From contig CACZFE010000118.1 in assembly GCA_902780365.1 (NCBI GenBank), positions 1 through 9,396 on the forward strand: a stretch of DNA of 9,396 nt, written 5' to 3'. The position numbers and the translations under genes are program-made. Every line of letters starts with the position of its first letter. The first letter of the stretch is position 1. The notes under the pieces are model-generated. The model was not told where the DNA came from. It searched no databases and was given only the letters and a program-made list of their open reading frames with translations. Positions 6,578 to 9,396 of this stretch are shown one piece after another. The stretch comes from an uncultured Spirochaetales bacterium (GTDB taxonomy: Bacteria; UBP6; UBA1177).

Positions 6578-7237
6578 TCAAAATCTGTAGCCGACAAGAA
6601 GCGTCAAATCAGGGTAAATACCCAAAAATCCGTCTATTCCAACTTTCAGAACGATATTGTTGTCGAACACAAAATCAAACCCTGTTCCCCAACTGGGCAT
6701 ATATCTGAAATAAGCCGGTTCACATCCCTCATCCTTGTGGCATCTCTGAATGTAAGTTATATTCAAACCAAGCGATGTCCAGATACCGAATGATTTCAAA
6801 TCCGATCCACCTATCATAATGTCGACGACTCCGTTACTCTGAACGGCAAAATCCACTATCGGATCCCATTTTTCGTGAAGAGTAACAACAGGTTTTCTGC
6901 AATCGAGATCAAGTCCGACATAAAAATTGACTTTAGGGGTGTGACCAATCAGAAAATCGGCATCAAGAGCAATAGTCGGTCTATAAAATGACAATCCTAT
7001 ACCGAATCCGAATGCCGGCTGGATATAGAAAAATTTCGGTTTTTCATAGGCTTTATCTGAATTGCCGCAACCGCATCCGGCATCTTCGGGTTCCGGTTCA
7101 GGCTCTGGTTCAGGTCTTCTTTCTTCAAACAAGGTTATCGTGACGTCTTCAATGGTGTATTCGCCGGCCTGCACCTCTTCCGCTCTCAGAAAACCGAAAA
7201 AGAAAAAAACTGAGAGAAAGAGAAGCAGTTTCTTCAT
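6578..7237 (-). CDS. P4: outer-membrane beta-barrel protein with Glu-Pro linker and CGCG motif
   Basis: The 219-residue product runs: signal peptide (FGFLRA|EEV, about 1-19); the segment GEYTIEDVTITLFEE (25-39); four to five Glu-Pro repeats (about 41-50); GCGCGNSDKAYEKPKF, with three-residue-spaced Cys; then the barrel from FFYIQPAFGFG to LTLLVGYRF. The C-terminal nine residues fit the beta-barrel assembly signal. A loop near the fifth/sixth strands adds RCHKDEGCEP, two further Cys. P7 is its close twin in the N-terminal module and in HTP.VN.YVGLDLD. It is the first gene of the P4-P3-P2-P1 group, with AGGTGA a few bases before the ATG and a 244-base gap upstream where its promoter should lie. 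Function unknown. Confidence 0.87.
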   Translation of the reverse strand: MKKLLLFLSVFFFFGFLRAEEVQAGEYTIEDVTITLFEERRPEPEPEPEPEDAGCGCGNSDKAYEKPKFFYIQPAFGFGIGLSFYRPTIALDADFLIGHTPKVNFYVGLDLDCRKPVVTLHEKWDPIVDFAVQSNGVVDIMIGGSDLKSFGIWTSLGLNITYIQRCHKDEGCEPAYFRYMPSWGTGFDFVFDNNIVLKVGIDGFLGIYPDLTLLVGYRF

Positions 7238-7269
7238 AAATCACCTGCAACTACCTATTGAACAGATTT

Positions 7270-7296
7270 TTTATACATAATCATGATAAAATTCAA
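7270..7296 (-). promoter_or_regulatory. Possible promoter of the P4-P1 operon
   Basis: On the minus strand TTGAAT (7296-7291) and TATAAA (7275-7270) are separated by 15 bases, shorter than ideal. It lies about 35 bases upstream of the P4 start in the only sizeable gap of the array. Weak by sequence, supported mainly by position. Confidence 0.3.
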
Positions 7297-7376
7297 GAAT
7301 TTTTGGGCTGAAAGAGTGCGCAAACAAAGTCAAAAACCGATAAAAAATCATCATTTTTTTCAAAAGCATTGATTTT

Positions 7377-7483
7377 ATTACACTTTTTCACAAAATTTAC
7401 AAAAAAACGAGCGACTTTTCAAGAAAATTCAGCAAAAGATGAGCGACTTTTTGCAAAAATTCACAAAAAAATGAGCGAGTTTT
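7377..7483. repeat. 32-bp tandem repeats between P5 and P4
   Basis: GAGCGACTTTT occurs at 7409-7419 and 7441-7451, and GAGCGAGTTTT at 7473-7483, exactly 32 bases apart each time. The intervening sequence is also similar (AAAATTCA followed by an A-rich run). A diverged fourth unit (7377-7408) keeps ACTTTTT, CAAAATTTAC and the A-run. The last copy runs into the P5 stop codon. On the minus strand the core reads AAAAGTCGCTC. The array sits about 140-250 bases upstream of P4. A 32-base period is close to three helical turns, so the cores would face the same side of the DNA; a regulator-binding role is inference. Confidence 0.75.
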
Positions 7484-8063
7484 AAAAGCGGTAACCGGCT
7501 GTTACCGTAAGATCGGGGTATATTCCGCCGAAGCCGTCTATGCCCAGTTTCAGAACGATATTCCTCTCAAACAGGAGGTCGAGCCCTATTCCCCACGCGG
7601 CGAAGCATCTCAAAGAATCGTGCGCGTCATAATAATAATCCATTTCTCCGTTTTTATCCGGACGATGGTAATATCCTCTGTAAAATATCAGATCGACTCC
7701 GGCGGAAAGCCATAATCCGACTGATTTAAGGACGCCGTTCGGTGTTGCGAAGTCAAAAACCGTGTTTACCTGCAGAGGAAGCTCCACTTTCGGCGCTGGT
7801 CCTATCACCTGCTGGAGAACTATGTATCTGAAATCCAAGTCAAGGCCGACATAAACATCCGATTTCGCAAGTTTTGCTACAAGGATATCAGCATCAAGCG
7901 AGATCGTAGGTCTGAAGAGCGAAAACCCAGTCCCGAATCCGAATGTCGGCTGAATATAGAAATTTTTCTGTTTTTCAGGAGCGTTTTCCGTATTCACGGC
8001 TTCTTCGGCAGATAAAGCGCCGAAAAGCATGAGAATCAATGAAAATATCAAGACCTTTCTCAT
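7482..8063 (-). CDS. P5: small outer-membrane beta-barrel protein, P1-like
   Basis: The 193-residue product has a signal peptide (MRKVLIF...GALSA|EEA), a short acidic linker of about 15 residues without Cys or Glu-Pro repeats, and a barrel from NFYIQPTFGFGTGFSLF to LTVTAGYRF, with Tyr -3 and Phe -1 for BAM recognition. A Tyr/Asp-rich stretch (YRGYYHRPDKNGEMDYYYDA, about 131-150) is the most individual part and probably an exposed loop. The closest relative is P1. It starts 8 bases after the P6 stop and is the last gene before the 244-base gap. Function unknown. Confidence 0.87.
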   Translation of the reverse strand: MRKVLIFSLILMLFGALSAEEAVNTENAPEKQKNFYIQPTFGFGTGFSLFRPTISLDADILVAKLAKSDVYVGLDLDFRYIVLQQVIGPAPKVELPLQVNTVFDFATPNGVLKSVGLWLSAGVDLIFYRGYYHRPDKNGEMDYYYDAHDSLRCFAAWGIGLDLLFERNIVLKLGIDGFGGIYPDLTVTAGYRF

Positions 8064-8068
8064 AAAAG

Positions 8069-8073
8069 CTCCT
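8069..8073 (-). promoter_or_regulatory. P5 ribosome binding site overlapping the P6 stop codon
   Basis: On the minus strand TAGGAG holds both the P6 stop TAG (8074-8072) and the AGGAG of P5, five bases before its ATG. This suggests translational coupling; P3/P2 show the same layout and P2/P1 nearly so. Confidence 0.65.
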
Positions 8074-8710
8074 AAAAACGATATCCGAAAGCTAAACTCA
8101 AAATAGGATATTTCCCTTTGAATGAATTAAATCCCGCCGTAAAAACGATATTGTAATCCAATATGACATCGAGACCTATGCCCCATGCGGCATCGACTCT
8201 GGTCAGACCGTCATATTTGTAGTTGTCTTTTCCAAGATGTATCTCTTCGACATAAACTCTTTCGTACTGCCCCTCAAAAACAAGATCGGCTCCGAGAGTG
8301 ATCCATAAAGCCAGCGTATCGATATATGGAGCGCGCTGCTTGAAGTTGAAAGAACTCTTCATCTGAAGCGGAAGATATATATCATATACCCTGTCCGAAT
8401 GCGTCATAGAGCGCCCGAATCTGAGATCGGCCTTGAATCCTAAATAGACGTCTTTTCCTTTTCCTATCTGTTTTACGCGGAAATCGGTGCTCATCCCGAG
8501 GTCGATTCCCAAACCGTACAATCCTATGAAGGGCGAAAAATAGAAAAAATCGGCGGGGTTATCAGTCTTTTCTTCACCGCTGCAGCAGGCACTTTCCTGC
8601 TTTTTTGGAGTTTCTTTGTTTTCCTGCGCCGCATCTTCTGCATACAAAGAGAAAAGAAGAAAAAATACCGCAAAAAACAGTGATATTTTTTTCACAAACC
8701 CGACACTCAT
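8072..8710 (-). CDS. P6: small outer-membrane beta-barrel protein with Cys-Cys motif, P3-like
   Basis: The 212-residue product has a signal peptide (VKKISLFFAVFFLLFSLYA|EDA), a charged stretch with SACCSGEEKTDNPAD, and a barrel from FFYFSPFIGLYGLGIDLG to LSLAFGYRF (BAM-type end). It shares with P3 the Cys/Glu/Lys stretch, FYF.P..G and the LQ.K.SF.FK strand, but the P3 Cys-Gly-Cys is Cys-Cys here. The start is uncertain. The ATG at 8710 overlaps the P7 stop as ATGA and implies coupling, while a GTG at 8695 would give the VKKISLFF start that matches the Met-Lys-Lys of all paralogues. Neither has a strong Shine-Dalgarno sequence. Function unknown. Confidence 0.85.
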   Translation of the reverse strand: MSVGFVKKISLFFAVFFLLFSLYAEDAAQENKETPKKQESACCSGEEKTDNPADFFYFSPFIGLYGLGIDLGMSTDFRVKQIGKGKDVYLGFKADLRFGRSMTHSDRVYDIYLPLQMKSSFNFKQRAPYIDTLALWITLGADLVFEGQYERVYVEEIHLGKDNYKYDGLTRVDAAWGIGLDVILDYNIVFTAGFNSFKGKYPILSLAFGYRF

Positions 8711-9396
8711 GATCCAAACCTGTAACCAACGGCAAACGTACAGTCGGGAACAAACCCCCAAAAACTGTCCAATCCCAATTTCAGCACAAGATAGTTCCTG
8801 AAGACCAGATCGACTCCGGTTCCCCATGCAACATTATATCTCACAGCTGCATCGAACTTTTTTCCGACATCATCTATTTTATGACCGTACATCATATCAA
8901 GTCCTACCGATATCCAGAGGCTTACCGATCTTATATACGGATTATTTCCGGTCATAACGTCAAAAACTCCGTCCGCCTTAACAAAAAAATTCAAAATAGG
9001 ATCATAACGGTCAGTAATACTGTCAAGCGGCCACCAAAGATCGAGATCCAACCCGACATAATAGTTGACTTCCGGAGTGTGAGCGACAAGAAAACCGGCA
9101 TCAAGGGCTACAGTCGGCCGGTAGAGTGAAAGTCCGCTGCCGAATCCGAGAGAGGGCTGGATATAAAAGAATTTCGGTTTTTCATAGGTTTTACCTGAAT
9201 TGCCGCAGCCACATTCAGCATCTCCAGGTTCCGGCTCTTTTTCAGCTTCTTTTGCCGGTTCAGGTTCAGGTTCAGGTTCCCTGTCTTCAAACAGTGTTAT
9301 CGTGACATCTTCAATCGTGTATTCGCCGACCTGTACTTCTTCCGCTGTCAGGAAACCGAAAAAGAAAAAAACTGAGAGAAAGAGGAGTAGTTTTTT
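8707..9396 (-). CDS. P7: outer-membrane beta-barrel protein with Glu-Pro linker and CGCG motif (5' end just outside window)
   Basis: The frame is open from the window's right edge; the first visible codons read KKLLLFLSVFFFFGFLTA, so by comparison with P4 only the initiating Met is missing. The 229 visible residues run: signal peptide (FLTA|EEV); GEYTIEDVTITLFED; Glu-Pro repeats expanded and broken by AKEAEKEPEPGD; ECGCGNSGKTYEKPKF; then the barrel from FFYIQPSLGFGSGLSLY. Unlike every sibling it does not stop at GYRF but continues Gly-Ser before TGA, as if an original TGA had become GGA. This buries the terminal Phe of the BAM signal by two residues. A TTG at 9051 inside the barrel could be mistaken for a start. 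It lies upstream of P6, which it overlaps by four bases. Function unknown. Confidence 0.88.
   Translation of the reverse strand, partial: KKLLLFLSVFFFFGFLTAEEVQVGEYTIEDVTITLFEDREPEPEPEPAKEAEKEPEPGDAECGCGNSGKTYEKPKFFYIQPSLGFGSGLSLYRPTVALDAGFLVAHTPEVNYYVGLDLDLWWPLDSITDRYDPILNFFVKADGVFDVMTGNNPYIRSVSLWISVGLDMMYGHKIDDVGKKFDAAVRYNVAWGTGVDLVFRNYLVLKLGLDSFWGFVPDCTFAVGYRFGS

Noticed and set aside
7407..7485. Mini reading frames in the 32-bp repeats (ATG-AGC-GAC-TTT... ending in TGA that overlaps the next ATG)
   Set aside because: Each is only about 11 codons, there is no ribosome site, one copy has ACG in place of ATG, and the A/T-rich repeat would produce such frames by chance.
8711..8827. Longer N-terminus for P6 starting near 8827
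   Set aside because: The added residues are the wrong-frame reading of the P7 coding end and would precede the signal peptide.
8707..9051. P7 as a short gene starting at 9051
   Set aside because: The same frame stays open to the window edge and encodes the complete signal peptide and linker seen in P4.
4710..9396. Barrel proteins as TonB-dependent receptors or autotransporters
   Set aside because: At about 150 residues the barrels are far too small, and there is no plug or passenger domain.

Overview
The window reads as chromosomal DNA of a diderm (Gram-negative-type) bacterium. The evidence is a lipobox-bearing secreted protein and a long run of proteins with signal peptides that end in Tyr-x-Phe, the C-terminal signature of outer-membrane beta-barrels. 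I cannot place the organism more precisely; nothing here is a taxonomic marker beyond adk and one tRNA. Most coding sequence has moderate GC, but the gene at the left edge is clearly more AT-rich and looks foreign.

Left part (1-4707). First comes the 3' portion of a RecG-like/AlbA_2-type ATP-binding regulator cut by the window edge, then an AT-rich intergenic region with short repeats. Next is a 668-residue acidic-linker lipoprotein holding two tandem alpha/beta-hydrolase domains (PHB-depolymerase/LpqC-like esterase fold). Then comes a tRNA-Leu(CAA) on the minus strand, a small structured repeat patch, adenylate kinase (adk, minus strand) and a divergently transcribed DNA-3-methyladenine glycosylase (mpg, plus strand).

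Right part (4710-9396, all minus strand). Seven consecutive paralogous genes encode small secreted proteins, each predicted to be an 8-stranded outer-membrane barrel. In transcription order they are called here P7 (runs off the right edge), P6, P5, a 244-bp gap with 32-bp tandem repeats, then P4, P3, P2, P1. Genes within each group are separated by a 4-nt overlap or 8-16 nt, often with the ribosome site overlapping the previous stop, so they look like two operons. The order of types suggests a duplicated block: P7 resembles P4, P6 resembles P3, P5 resembles P1. P2 is extra: it joins the N-terminal module of the P4/P7 type to a barrel of the P3/P6 type, and it carries a one-base frameshift near that junction.

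The most interesting system is this barrel array. Near-identical export signals and C-terminal insertion signals are kept, while the N-terminal periplasmic modules (a conserved Gly-Glu-Tyr...Leu-Phe-Glu-Glu segment, Glu-Pro repeats, Cys-Gly-Cys motifs) and the surface-loop regions vary. That is the pattern expected of a diversifying family of surface proteins of unknown function.
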